Shown here piece by piece: positions 6,521 to 14,531 of a DNA stretch of 20,614 nt. The notes beneath the pieces are model-generated. The model had not been told where the DNA came from and made no database searches. It saw nothing but the letters and a program-made list of their open reading frames with translations. Made by a program: the position numbers and the translations under genes. Within the stretch, counting starts at the first letter, position 1, and every line of letters starts with the position of its first letter. The DNA lies in contig CAJXPH010000018.1 in the NCBI GenBank assembly GCA_913057765.1, forward strand, positions 1-20,614, in the 5' to 3' direction. This DNA comes from an uncultured Campylobacteraceae bacterium. Lineage in GTDB: Bacteria; Campylobacterota; Campylobacteria; Campylobacterales; Arcobacteraceae.

Positions 6521-9064
6521 CTATTTCATATTTTTTAAAAGATAGGATAAAACTCCACCATTTTTATAATACTCTACTTCCATTTCATTATCTAATCTAC
6601 ATAGTAATTCAATCTCAATATCACTCCCTTTTTTATTAATAATCATTCTTACTTTAGAATCAGCTTTTATTTCATCAGATACAATCCTTATACTTTCATA
6701 ACCTTTTAATTTTAGACTTTCAATATCATCATCAATAAACTCTAGAGGGAGAACTCCAAAACTTATTAAATTTGATCTATGATTTTCTTCAAATGATTTT
6801 GCAATAATAGCCTTAACTCCAAGAAGTTTTGTCCCTTTTGCTGGCCAATCCATAGAATTACCTACTCCATAATTTTCACCTGCAAAAATCACTAAAGGTC
6901 TACAATATTCTTTAAATTTTTGGGACTTCTCATAAATCGATACTATTTCATTTAACTCATAATCCATAGTATATCCACCCTCTTTAGATACCATTTGATT
7001 TTGAAGTTTTACATTATCAAAAGTTGCTCTAACCATTACCTCAGCATTGCCACGTCTACTTTCATAAGTGTTGTATTCAAAAGATCGTATACCTTTATTC
7101 TCTAAGTATTTTGCAGCTGGAGAATACAAGGGTATTTGTCCTATAGGAGAAATATAATCAGTAGAAATTGAATCACCTAATAAAGCTAAAACCCCTGCAT
7201 CTTTTATTTCAATTTTTTCTAAATTAATTTCATTAAAAAATTTTGCGGGCTGAATATATGTTGAATTATTATTCCAATTATAAATATCATTTCTATCTAC
7301 AATCAATTTACGCCAAAATTCATTTCCTTTGAAAATATCCTTATATATATCTTTATATAAAGTATTATCAAGCTTTTCTAAATATTCCCCTACTTCTTTA
7401 TTGCTAGGCCACAAATCTTTCATCTTAATATCTTGGTCATTTATCACACCAATAACATCTTCAAATAAATTAAACTTCATTGTTCCTATTAACGAATATA
7501 TTATTATTAAAGATGGTGACATTAAATAATTTGACTTTATTAAAGGATGAAGACTATTTTCAAGATTCTTATCTCTTGAGGTAATAGAACATACATTTAG
7601 ATTATTAGTCTTGATATCAGATTCTAAATTTATATCTAAAGCACCTTGTTTTCCATAAGATAAACTACAACCATAACCTATAATATGAAAACCAATAGAT
7701 TCTAAATACTGAAGTAACTCAAGTTTTTCTAAATACTCTTTTACAACTAAAGAAGCAGGGACAAGTGATGTTTTTATATTTTTATTTATTGAAAGTCCAA
7801 ACTCTAGAGCTTTTTTTGCAATTAATGCAGCATGAATAAGTAAATATGGATTTGATGTAGATATACATGAAGATATAGAAGCAAAAACGATATCAGCATC
7901 TTTTAACTCTCTACCTTCATTTAATATGACTAAATCTTTTAAACTATCCATTTTCATATTAATATTAAGCTTTTTAAATCTAAAGATAGATGGAGATAAT
8001 AAGGATAAATCAAAATCAACTACCAGATCATAGTCTAATTGTCTATTTGTATAAAGGAAGTCTTGTTTTTCTAAATAGACTTTTATTAATTTTGAATAAT
8101 CATCATTATCTCTTGTTTTATTGAAATATGAAATAGTCTTATCATCAATTGCAAAAAATGAACATGAAGCATTATATTCAGGTGCTAGATTTGAAATAGT
8201 TGACCTATCTTCAAGTGTCAAGACCTTTAATCCCTCGCCATAAAACTCTACTAGTTTCCCATCTATATTATTTTCTTTTAAAACTTTTATTAAAGTTAAA
8301 ACTAAATCTGAAGAAGTAACACCTTCTTTAAGTTCTCCATGTACACTTATACCAACAACCTTAGGGAGATTTAAAGCTATAGGTAATCCAAGGATAACAG
8401 ACTGGGCATCTACTCCACTTATTCCCCACCCTAATACACCAAGAGAATTTATCATTGTTTTATGAAAATCAGTTACTGCGATTGTTTCTGGATATAAAAA
8501 GAATTTATCTTCTTTATTTTCTACATGTAATATAGTTGAAAGATATTCTAGATTTACTTGATGACAAATACCAGAACCAGGAGGGATTACTCTAAAATTT
8601 GAAAATGCATTTTGTGCCCATTTTATAAACTCATATTTTTCATGATTTTGTTCATATTCTTTATCAATATCTATTTCTGATTTATCTTCTTTATTATCTA
8701 AGTTTAAAGAATTATCTATAACTAAATCAATCATAATTTGAGGGTTTATTTTTAATACGTCTAGCCCTTGTTCTTTAATAACATCTCGCATAGAAGCCAA
8801 ATCAATTAAGGAAGGTATACCAGTAAAATCTTGCATTATAATACGCGAAGGATAAAAATTTATTTGAGAATTCATACGGTTAGAAAATATATTTACTATT
8901 TTATTAAATTCAATGGAATCTTTTGCTTTACGTAAATTTGCTTCTAATAATATTTTTAAAACAATTGGAAGATTTTTTAATTTCTTACTGCTATTTATAA
9001 CTTTACTAATATCATAATAATAAAATGTTTCACTCTCTATTTCAAAACTATTAATAATATCCAA
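6521..9064 (-). CDS. Aconitase-A/IRP1-family protein with degenerate active site (probable pseudoenzyme)
   Basis: The 847-residue product follows the AcnA/IRP1 fold from end to end. Landmarks are QDFTGIPSLIDLASMRD (78-94), PPGSGICHQVNLEYL (161-175), LGVLGWG (208-214), VEFYGEGL (272-279), SSCISTSNP (398-406), GYGC (463-466), GDSISTD (630-636) and RRGNAEVMVR (670-679). Compared with the family from memory, key residues are changed: VIDH gives VIDN (N118), TDSHT gives TDFHK (F200), the third cluster cysteine in GCxxC is S469, the two arginines of GNRNFEGR are K499 and S504, TDHIS gives TDYIS (Y637), and GSSRDW gives GNSMDW (N736, M738). Cys400 and Cys466 remain. Aconitase activity is therefore unlikely; a structural, RNA-binding or regulatory role is inference. 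The start is TTG with AAAAGG at 9074-9079. Reading frame is intact, so it is not an obvious decaying pseudogene. It is monocistronic. Confidence 0.85.
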   Translation of the reverse strand: MDIINSFEIESETFYYYDISKVINSSKKLKNLPIVLKILLEANLRKAKDSIEFNKIVNIFSNRMNSQINFYPSRIIMQDFTGIPSLIDLASMRDVIKEQGLDVLKINPQIMIDLVIDNSLNLDNKEDKSEIDIDKEYEQNHEKYEFIKWAQNAFSNFRVIPPGSGICHQVNLEYLSTILHVENKEDKFFLYPETIAVTDFHKTMINSLGVLGWGISGVDAQSVILGLPIALNLPKVVGISVHGELKEGVTSSDLVLTLIKVLKENNIDGKLVEFYGEGLKVLTLEDRSTISNLAPEYNASCSFFAIDDKTISYFNKTRDNDDYSKLIKVYLEKQDFLYTNRQLDYDLVVDFDLSLLSPSIFRFKKLNINMKMDSLKDLVILNEGRELKDADIVFASISSCISTSNPYLLIHAALIAKKALEFGLSINKNIKTSLVPASLVVKEYLEKLELLQYLESIGFHIIGYGCSLSYGKQGALDINLESDIKTNNLNVCSITSRDKNLENSLHPLIKSNYLMSPSLIIIYSLIGTMKFNLFEDVIGVINDQDIKMKDLWPSNKEVGEYLEKLDNTLYKDIYKDIFKGNEFWRKLIVDRNDIYNWNNNSTYIQPAKFFNEINLEKIEIKDAGVLALLGDSISTDYISPIGQIPLYSPAAKYLENKGIRSFEYNTYESRRGNAEVMVRATFDNVKLQNQMVSKEGGYTMDYELNEIVSIYEKSQKFKEYCRPLVIFAGENYGVGNSMDWPAKGTKLLGVKAIIAKSFEENHRSNLISFGVLPLEFIDDDIESLKLKGYESIRIVSDEIKADSKVRMIINKKGSDIEIELLCRLDNEMEVEYYKNGGVLSYLLKNMK

Positions 9065-9090
9065 AATATAATGCCTTTTATGGTTATCTA

Positions 9091-9096
9091 ATTATA
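9091..9096 (-). promoter_or_regulatory. Possible -10 box for the aconitase-like gene
   Basis: The minus strand reads TATAAT with T-rich DNA just upstream (TTTGTTATTTT), 27 bases before the TTG start at 9064. This spacing leaves a short leader that contains the AAAAGG ribosome binding site. Confidence 0.4.
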
Positions 9097-9220
9097 AAAA
9101 TAACAAATGATTAATTAAGAATGGATAAATTATTTGTAAGAAGTGAGTCCTTCTTGTTAATGTTTTATAAGATGTTTCATATAAGCTATTTATATTTGAA
9201 TAAATATGAATAAAATAATA

Positions 9221-9249
9221 ATAAGAAGAGTCTAAAAAACTCTTCTTAT
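9221..9249 (-). terminator. Hairpin terminator of the katA-ankyrin operon
   Basis: Perfect 11-base arms (ATAAGAAGAGT at 9221-9231 and ACTCTTCTTAT at 9239-9249) enclose a 7-base loop. On the minus strand the hairpin is followed by TATTATTTTATTC, a broken T tract. The upstream arm lies in the last codons of the ankyrin gene, whose stop codon (9232-9234) is in the loop. It may also act on readthrough from the other direction. Confidence 0.65.
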
Positions 9250-9705
9250 GTAAGATATAATATTTGTAAGCCTCGAATAAATCACGCTTTTTTTATCTTT
9301 AGTTAAATAATCTGTAATCTCTTTGTGTCCAAATAAAGCAGAAAAAGTCACAGGAGTCGTACCCATTCCATTATTTGCATGAATATCAGCTTTTCCTTTT
9401 TCAACTAATAACTTAACCATCTCGAAATAACCTTTAAAACAAACACCTGCTAGGGGTGTTTGTCCTCTATCATTTCTTTTATCAACTTCAGCCTCATTTT
9501 CAATCAAAAACTTTACAAGCTTTAATTGATTATTATATGAAGCTAACATTAATAAACTATTTCCTTTATGGTCACATAGGTTTATATTTAAACCTGAATA
9601 AATCATTTTTGATAATTCATCAGTATTCCCTTGTCTTGCAAAATCAAGTGCCATATGTTGAAGTTGTGCATATCTATCTTCTTCATTTACTGTAATTGAT
9701 ATCAT
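9232..9705 (-). CDS. Ankyrin-repeat protein downstream of catalase (Cj1386/AnkB-like)
   Basis: This 157-residue protein has about four ankyrin repeats: residues 16-45, 46-78 (GNSLLMLASYNNQLKLVKFL), 79-112 (GQTPLAGVCFKGYFEMVKLL) and 113-138 (GTTPVTFSALFGHKEITDYL). There is no signal peptide or membrane segment, so it is probably cytoplasmic. It lies 9 bases after katA on the same strand; its AAGGA ribosome binding site overlaps the katA stop codon, so the two are co-translated. In Campylobacter jejuni the ankyrin protein Cj1386, encoded next to katA, is reported to help deliver heme to catalase, and in Pseudomonas AnkB supports KatB activity. The same role here is inferred from position, size and repeats. 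The C-terminal 20 residues are basic and carry no motif I recognise. Confidence 0.88.
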   Translation of the reverse strand: MISITVNEEDRYAQLQHMALDFARQGNTDELSKMIYSGLNINLCDHKGNSLLMLASYNNQLKLVKFLIENEAEVDKRNDRGQTPLAGVCFKGYFEMVKLLVEKGKADIHANNGMGTTPVTFSALFGHKEITDYLTKDKKSVIYSRLTNIISYIRRVF

Positions 9706-9714
9706 TGTAAATCC

Positions 9715-11142
9715 TTATATTTTTAAAGCAGCTCTTACTCCTGCTGCATAATTTTCAGATACTTTTTCAAAATGACCAAGTTGTCTATCAATAATCTCCG
9801 AAGGAACGCCATCCATAGACTCTGCAATATTGTTAAACAATTGCTCTTTTTGATAATCTGACATTAAATTAAATAAATCTTTAACTTGTGCATAGTTATC
9901 GTTATTTTTATTATGATCATATCTATTTGCATCTCCATTAATAACTAAATCAGGTTCTAATAAGTCTCTATTTTCTTCTGCTCCATCAAAACTATTTGGT
10001 TCATAGTATGCATTTGTTACTTCTTTTTCTTCATAATTCATTGAACCTGCCGTATGATAAGTATTTACATCTACAATTGGTCTATTTACAGGTAAGCTTT
10101 CATAATGTGTACCAACTCTATATCTATGTGCATCTGGATAAGAAAAAATTCTAGCTTGAAGCATCTTATCTGGAGAAAAGCTTATCCCCGGAACAATATT
10201 TGATGGGGAAAAAGAAGCTTGTTCTATTTCATTGAAATAATTTTTTGGATTTTCATTTAAAGTTAATACTCCAACATCTATTAAAGGATAATCTCCATGA
10301 GGCCATACTTTAGTTAAATCAAAAGGATTAAACTCAAAAGTACTTATTTGTTCTTCTGTCATAATCTGAATTTTAAAATCCCATTGTGGATAATTACCTT
10401 TTTCAATATTCTCAAATAAATCTCTTTGATTACTTTCCCTATCATTTGCTACAATTTTAGAAGCTTCTTCATTAGTAAGGGTTTTAATCCCTTGTTTTGT
10501 TTTAAAATGAAATTTAACCCAAAATCTTTCGTTATTTTCATTTATTAAACTATATGTATGAGACCCATAACCATTAATATGTCTATAACTTTGAGGGATT
10601 CCTCTATCTGACATTAAAATAGTAACTTGGTGTAAAGACTCTGGGCTTAATGACCAAAAATCCCAAGCTGCTGTATTTGATCTTAGATTACTTTGAGGAT
10701 GCCTTTTTTGAGTATGTATAAAATCTGGGAATTTCTGAGGATCTCTTATAAAAAACACAGGTGTATTATTACCTACTAAGTCCCAATTCCCTTCTTTAGT
10801 ATAAAACTTTAATGCAAAACCTCTAACATCTCGTTCCGCATCTGCAGCACCAGCTTCACCTGCAACAGTTGAAAACCTTAAAAGCATTCTAGTTTTTTCA
10901 CCTTTTTTAAATACTTTTGATTTTGTATATTCTGAAATATCATTTGTAATTTCAAGTTCGCCAAAAGCTCCACTACCTTTTGCATGAACTACACGTTCAG
11001 GTATTCTTTCTCTATTTTGATGAGCAAGCTTTTCAATTAACTGGTAATCTTGCATCAAAACTGGACCATATTCTCCAGCTGTTATAGAATTTTGATTATC
11101 TGCAATTGCATTTCCTGCACTAGTTGTCATTCTCTTTTTCAT
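9715..11142 (-). CDS. katA: Monofunctional heme catalase KatA
   Basis: KatA converts hydrogen peroxide to water and oxygen. It is a small-subunit (475-residue, clade 3 type) catalase. Visible are the distal histidine in RVVHAKGSGAFG (H53), the active-site Asn pair in DLVGNNTPVFFIRD (N125/N126), FRFSTV-type heme contacts (LRFSTVAGEAG, 88-98) and the proximal heme-ligand tyrosine Y335 in RIFSYPDAHRYRVG, with R331. No signal peptide is seen, so it is cytoplasmic. ATG 11142 has AAGGA (11149-11153) six bases upstream. It is transcribed with the ankyrin gene that follows and diverges from uvrA. Palindromes at 11156-11170 and 11175-11187 in its leader/promoter suggest Fur-family control; PerR repression of katA is known in Campylobacter jejuni. 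Confidence 0.96.
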   Translation of the reverse strand: MKKRMTTSAGNAIADNQNSITAGEYGPVLMQDYQLIEKLAHQNRERIPERVVHAKGSGAFGELEITNDISEYTKSKVFKKGEKTRMLLRFSTVAGEAGAADAERDVRGFALKFYTKEGNWDLVGNNTPVFFIRDPQKFPDFIHTQKRHPQSNLRSNTAAWDFWSLSPESLHQVTILMSDRGIPQSYRHINGYGSHTYSLINENNERFWVKFHFKTKQGIKTLTNEEASKIVANDRESNQRDLFENIEKGNYPQWDFKIQIMTEEQISTFEFNPFDLTKVWPHGDYPLIDVGVLTLNENPKNYFNEIEQASFSPSNIVPGISFSPDKMLQARIFSYPDAHRYRVGTHYESLPVNRPIVDVNTYHTAGSMNYEEKEVTNAYYEPNSFDGAEENRDLLEPDLVINGDANRYDHNKNNDNYAQVKDLFNLMSDYQKEQLFNNIAESMDGVPSEIIDRQLGHFEKVSENYAAGVRAALKI

Positions 11143-11155
11143 AATTTTTCCTTAT

Positions 11156-11170
11156 TGATAATTTTTATCC
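11156..11170 (-). promoter_or_regulatory. Candidate PerR/Fur box upstream of katA
   Basis: TGATAATTTTTATCC matches TGATAATNATTATCA at 12 of 14 defined positions and has perfect GATAA/TTATC arms (11157-11161 and 11165-11169). It sits directly upstream of the katA ribosome binding site, near the expected transcription start. Peroxide-responsive PerR control of katA is established in Campylobacter; its use of this site is inferred. Confidence 0.5.
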
Positions 11171-11174
11171 TTGG

Positions 11175-11187
11175 AGAATATTATTCT
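11175..11187 (-). promoter_or_regulatory. Perfect 13-base palindrome in the katA promoter region
   Basis: AGAATA-T-TATTCT is a perfect 6-1-6 inverted repeat, four bases from the candidate Fur-family box. On the minus strand it contains TAATAT, a possible katA -10 box. It does not fit the Fur/PerR consensus well and could be a site for another regulator. Confidence 0.35.
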
Positions 11188-11281
11188 TTATTATTTTAAA
11201 ATAAAATTTAATTGAAATTTAGTTTAGAAAATTGATTAAACTTTTATATAAGCCTTTATCAATTATTATAAGAATCTATCC

Positions 11282-11287
11282 TATAAT
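11282..11287 (+). promoter_or_regulatory. Probable uvrA -10 box
   Basis: TATAAT lies 31 bases before the uvrA start, leaving a leader of roughly 25 bases that carries AAAGG at 11304-11308. There is no clear -35, as is common in this group. Confidence 0.55.
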
Positions 11288-11318
11288 ATGAGCTTCAAAA
11301 TTTAAAGGCTATATTACA

Positions 11319-14129
11319 ATGCAAGATAAAATAAAGATATTCAATGCTAAAGAAAACAATTTAAAAAATATTAATCTAGAGATACCAAAAAACAAACTTG
11401 TAGTATTCACAGGACTATCTGGCTCGGGTAAGTCAACCCTTGCTTTTGATACACTTTATGCAGAAGGTCAAAGACGATATATAGAGTCATTATCTTCTTA
11501 CGCAAGACAGTTTTTAGATAAAGTTGGGAAACCAGATGTTGAAAGAATTGAAGGGTTAACTCCAGCAATTGCAATTGACCAAAAAACAACTTCTAAAAAT
11601 CCACGTTCAACTGTTGGAACAATTACAGAAGTATATGATTATTTTAGACTTTTATATGCAAGAATTGGAAAGCAACACTGTCATAAATGTGGAGAACCAA
11701 TTTCACAAATGTCTGCTTCTGATGTAATTGATCAAGTTTTAAAACTTCCAGAAAATGCAAAGATTGTAATCTTAGCACCTTTAATTAATAGAAAAAAAGG
11801 AACATTTGCTGATTTACTAGAAAGCCTAAGAGCTAAAGGTTATGTAAGAGCAATGATTGACGGTGTTATGGTAAGACTTGATGAAGATATTGAATTAGCT
11901 AAAACACAAATGCATACAATCAAAGTGGTTATTGATAGAGTTGTTGTAAAAGAAGAAAACAAAGATAGAATTGCACAAGATGTGGAAAAAGGTTTAAAAG
12001 AAAGTTTCGGAGAACTAGAAGTTGAGATCTTAAATTATGAAGATGTTGGTACTGAAAAACATATTCACTATTCTGAACATATGGCTTGTTTCGATTGTAA
12101 AATTTCTTTTGAACCATTAGAACCATTATCATTTTCTTTTAACTCACCCAAAGGTGCTTGTTCTTCTTGTGATGGACTTGGAATTAGATATGCACTTGAT
12201 ATGAAAAAAGTAGTAAATGAAGAGTTACCTTTAGAAGAAGGTGCTATTAAAGTTATATATGGATTTAACAAAGGATATTACTTTAAAATGCTTATGGCTT
12301 ATTGTGAAGGAGCTGATATTGATATTAAAGTTCCTTTCAAAGAATTACCAGACCATCAACAAAAAGGAATTTTACATGGTGGGGTCGAAGAAGCAAAATT
12401 TACGTGGAAAAGACATAAATTAACACGTAAATGGGAAGGTATTGTAAAAATCGCCTATGATATGATAAAAGATGAAAAAGAGATGGCTGAATATATGACT
12501 GAAAAAGTATGTTCAGATTGTGGAGGAAATAGACTTAAGCCTTCTTCTCAAAGTGTATTTGTTGCACAAAAAACTATTTCACAAATTATTAATAAACCTA
12601 TTGAAGAAGCACATGCTTTTTTCCAAGATGCAAAGAACTTCGAATACTTAAGTGAACAAAATAGATTAATTTCTGTTCCTATTTTGAAAGAGATAAGAGA
12701 AAGAATATTCTTTTTAAATGATGTAGGCCTCGGATATATAACACTTGGACGTGATGCAAGAAGTATTTCAGGTGGAGAAGCACAAAGAATTCGAGTAGCT
12801 TCACAAATTGGATCAGGGCTTACTGGAGTTATGTATGTACTTGATGAGCCATCAATTGGTTTACATGAAAGAGATACAAGTAAATTAATTAAAACATTAA
12901 GAGCTTTACAAGAAAAAGGAAACTCAGTAATTGTTGTGGAACATGATAAAGAGACAATTGAGTCAGCAGATTTTATTGTTGATATCGGTCCAAAAGCAGG
13001 AAAGTATGGTGGAGAAATTGTATTTGCTGGAACACTTGCTAAAATGCATAAAGCTAAAACACTAACAGCTAAGTATTTAAATGGTGATAAAAAAATTGAA
13101 TATGTACATAATCGTCCTCAAAAAGACTTTATTGAAATCAAAAATGTAACTATTAACAATATAGAAAATCTTGATGTACAAATTCCACTTAAAAATCTTT
13201 GTGCAATAACAGGTGTTTCAGGAAGTGGTAAATCTTCACTTATTTTACAAACCCTACTTCCTGTAGCAAAAGAATTACTTAATCATGCAAGAAAAGTTAA
13301 AAAAGTAGATGGTGTAGAAATTGAAGGATTGGAAAAACTTGATAAAGTTATATATCTAGACCAATCACCTATTGGAAGAACTCCTCGTTCAAATCCGGCA
13401 ACATATACAGGATTAATGGATGAACTTAGACTATTATTCTCTAAAACAAAAGAAGCAAGTCTTAGAGGATATAAAATAGGTCGTTTCTCATTTAACGTTA
13501 AAGGTGGAAGATGTGAAAAATGTCAAGGTGAAGGTGAAATAAAAATTGAAATGCACTTTTTACCAGATATTATGGTTAAATGTGATGATTGTCAAGGTAA
13601 AAGATATAATGCCCAAACATTAGAAATTTTATATAAAGGCAAAAGTATTTCTGATGTATTAAATATGAGTGTTGATGAAGCCCTAGAATTTCTCAAAAAA
13701 GTACCAAAACTATATGCTAAACTTCAAACACTTAGTGACGTAGGACTTGGATATATTACGTTAGGACAAAATGCAGTTACTCTTTCAGGTGGGGAAGCAC
13801 AGAGAATAAAACTATCAAAAGAACTTAGTAAAAAAGATACAGGTAATACACTTTATATTTTAGATGAACCAACAACAGGTCTTCACTTTGCTGATGTTGA
13901 TAGATTAACAAAAGTGCTACACCACTTAGTTGATGTAGGAAACTCAGTTCTTGTAATTGAACATAATCTTGATATTGTTAAAAACTCTGACTGGGTAATT
14001 GACATGGGACCAGAAGGTGGAAGTAAAGGTGGAATGATAGTTGCAGAAGGAACACCTGAAACGCTAGCACGTGAACATAAAAAGACAGGTTCTTATACTG
14101 GATACTATCTAGAAAAAGAATTGAAATAA
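11319..14129 (+). CDS. uvrA: Excinuclease ABC subunit UvrA
   Basis: UvrA is the damage-recognition ATPase of nucleotide excision repair and loads UvrB onto lesions. The 936-residue protein has two ABC ATPase modules. The first has Walker A GLSGSGKST (32-40), signature ISGGEAQRIR (about 482-491) and Walker B VLDEPSIGLH (about 507-516). The second has Walker A GVSGSGKSS (about 631-639), signature LSGGEAQRIK (about 821-830) and ILDEPTTGLH (about 846-855). Zinc modules are CHKC (about 120) with CFDC/CSSC (about 258-285), CSDC (about 398), and the pair CEKC...CDDC (about 732-760). Length is normal. Start ATG 11319 with AAAGG ten bases upstream. It diverges from katA and is joined to the DUF309 gene by an overlapping TAATG. 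Confidence 0.97.
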   Translation: MQDKIKIFNAKENNLKNINLEIPKNKLVVFTGLSGSGKSTLAFDTLYAEGQRRYIESLSSYARQFLDKVGKPDVERIEGLTPAIAIDQKTTSKNPRSTVGTITEVYDYFRLLYARIGKQHCHKCGEPISQMSASDVIDQVLKLPENAKIVILAPLINRKKGTFADLLESLRAKGYVRAMIDGVMVRLDEDIELAKTQMHTIKVVIDRVVVKEENKDRIAQDVEKGLKESFGELEVEILNYEDVGTEKHIHYSEHMACFDCKISFEPLEPLSFSFNSPKGACSSCDGLGIRYALDMKKVVNEELPLEEGAIKVIYGFNKGYYFKMLMAYCEGADIDIKVPFKELPDHQQKGILHGGVEEAKFTWKRHKLTRKWEGIVKIAYDMIKDEKEMAEYMTEKVCSDCGGNRLKPSSQSVFVAQKTISQIINKPIEEAHAFFQDAKNFEYLSEQNRLISVPILKEIRERIFFLNDVGLGYITLGRDARSISGGEAQRIRVASQIGSGLTGVMYVLDEPSIGLHERDTSKLIKTLRALQEKGNSVIVVEHDKETIESADFIVDIGPKAGKYGGEIVFAGTLAKMHKAKTLTAKYLNGDKKIEYVHNRPQKDFIEIKNVTINNIENLDVQIPLKNLCAITGVSGSGKSSLILQTLLPVAKELLNHARKVKKVDGVEIEGLEKLDKVIYLDQSPIGRTPRSNPATYTGLMDELRLLFSKTKEASLRGYKIGRFSFNVKGGRCEKCQGEGEIKIEMHFLPDIMVKCDDCQGKRYNAQTLEILYKGKSISDVLNMSVDEALEFLKKVPKLYAKLQTLSDVGLGYITLGQNAVTLSGGEAQRIKLSKELSKKDTGNTLYILDEPTTGLHFADVDRLTKVLHHLVDVGNSVLVIEHNLDIVKNSDWVIDMGPEGGSKGGMIVAEGTPETLAREHKKTGSYTGYYLEKELK

Positions 14130-14473
14130 TGTATGATAAAACAATTTTTACACAATCGACAGCTATAAGAAGGTTTATTTACGCTTTAGAAAATAAACTT
14201 TTTGTAGAAGCACATGAACTTTTAGAACATGACTGGAAACAATATAAAAAAAATGGAGAAAGAGATAAAGCAAAAGCACTTCAAGGTTTAATCAATGGGG
14301 CAACTGCTTTAGCTTTATATTATACAAAAAACAAGCCTGAAGGATATAAAAAAGTCTGGCCAGTTTTTGAAAAATATAAACATCTCCTTGATATAATCCA
14401 ACTTGAAGAAAAAGAAAAATTCTATGAAGCAAGAGACTTATTAATAATAATTAATAATAATATTAAGTTATAA
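14129..14473 (+). CDS. DUF309 domain protein
   Basis: This 114-residue, probably cytoplasmic helical protein has the DUF309 core: an amphipathic helix with VEAHELLEHDWKQY (about 27-40) and the conserved LQGLINGATALALYY (about 51-65). Family members are small all-helical proteins of unknown function; the conserved HExxE-like face (HELLEHDW) suggests metal or ligand binding, but this is not shown. Its ATG shares a base with the uvrA stop codon (TAATG), so it is translationally coupled to uvrA and probably made with it. A repair role would be guilt by association. The C-terminus ends in a low-complexity AT-rich run (LIIINNNIKL), and the DNA over the stop forms a weak all-AT inverted repeat (14452-14461 with 14473-14482). 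Confidence 0.85.
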   Translation: MYDKTIFTQSTAIRRFIYALENKLFVEAHELLEHDWKQYKKNGERDKAKALQGLINGATALALYYTKNKPEGYKKVWPVFEKYKHLLDIIQLEEKEKFYEARDLLIIINNNIKL

Positions 14474-14495
14474 TTATTATTATAAAGTTATTATC

Positions 14496-14504
14496 TGATA
14501 CAAT
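14496..14504 (+). promoter_or_regulatory. Possible extended -10 promoter for the diguanylate cyclase gene
   Basis: TGATACAAT fits the extended -10 form TGnTATAAT with one change. It is preceded by T/A-rich DNA and followed 15 bases later by AAGG (14519-14522) and the TTG start at 14532. Confidence 0.45.
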
Positions 14505-14531
14505 TAAAAAACTAATTCAAGGTAATTTATA

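Noticed and set aside
6511..6545. Bidirectional terminator between the convergent permease and aconitase-like genes
   Set aside because: Only loose TTTAAA-type symmetry; no stem strong enough to support a call.
9138..9155. AAGAAG/CTTCTT hairpin in the interval before the aconitase-like gene as a riboswitch or attenuator
   Set aside because: Only six pairs, no T tract and no conserved riboswitch core; it lies upstream of the likely promoter.
9456..9695. 79-codon plus-strand open frame opposite the ankyrin gene
   Set aside because: Antisense shadow with no ribosome binding site; the minus-strand frame encodes clear ankyrin repeats.
11929..12271. Minus-strand frames inside uvrA
   Set aside because: Shadows of uvrA with low-complexity Leu/Gln/Tyr composition and no start signals.
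14452..14482. Inverted repeat over the DUF309 stop as a terminator
   Set aside because: The 10-base stem is purely A/T with an 11-base loop and no T run; too weak, and expected by chance in this sequence.
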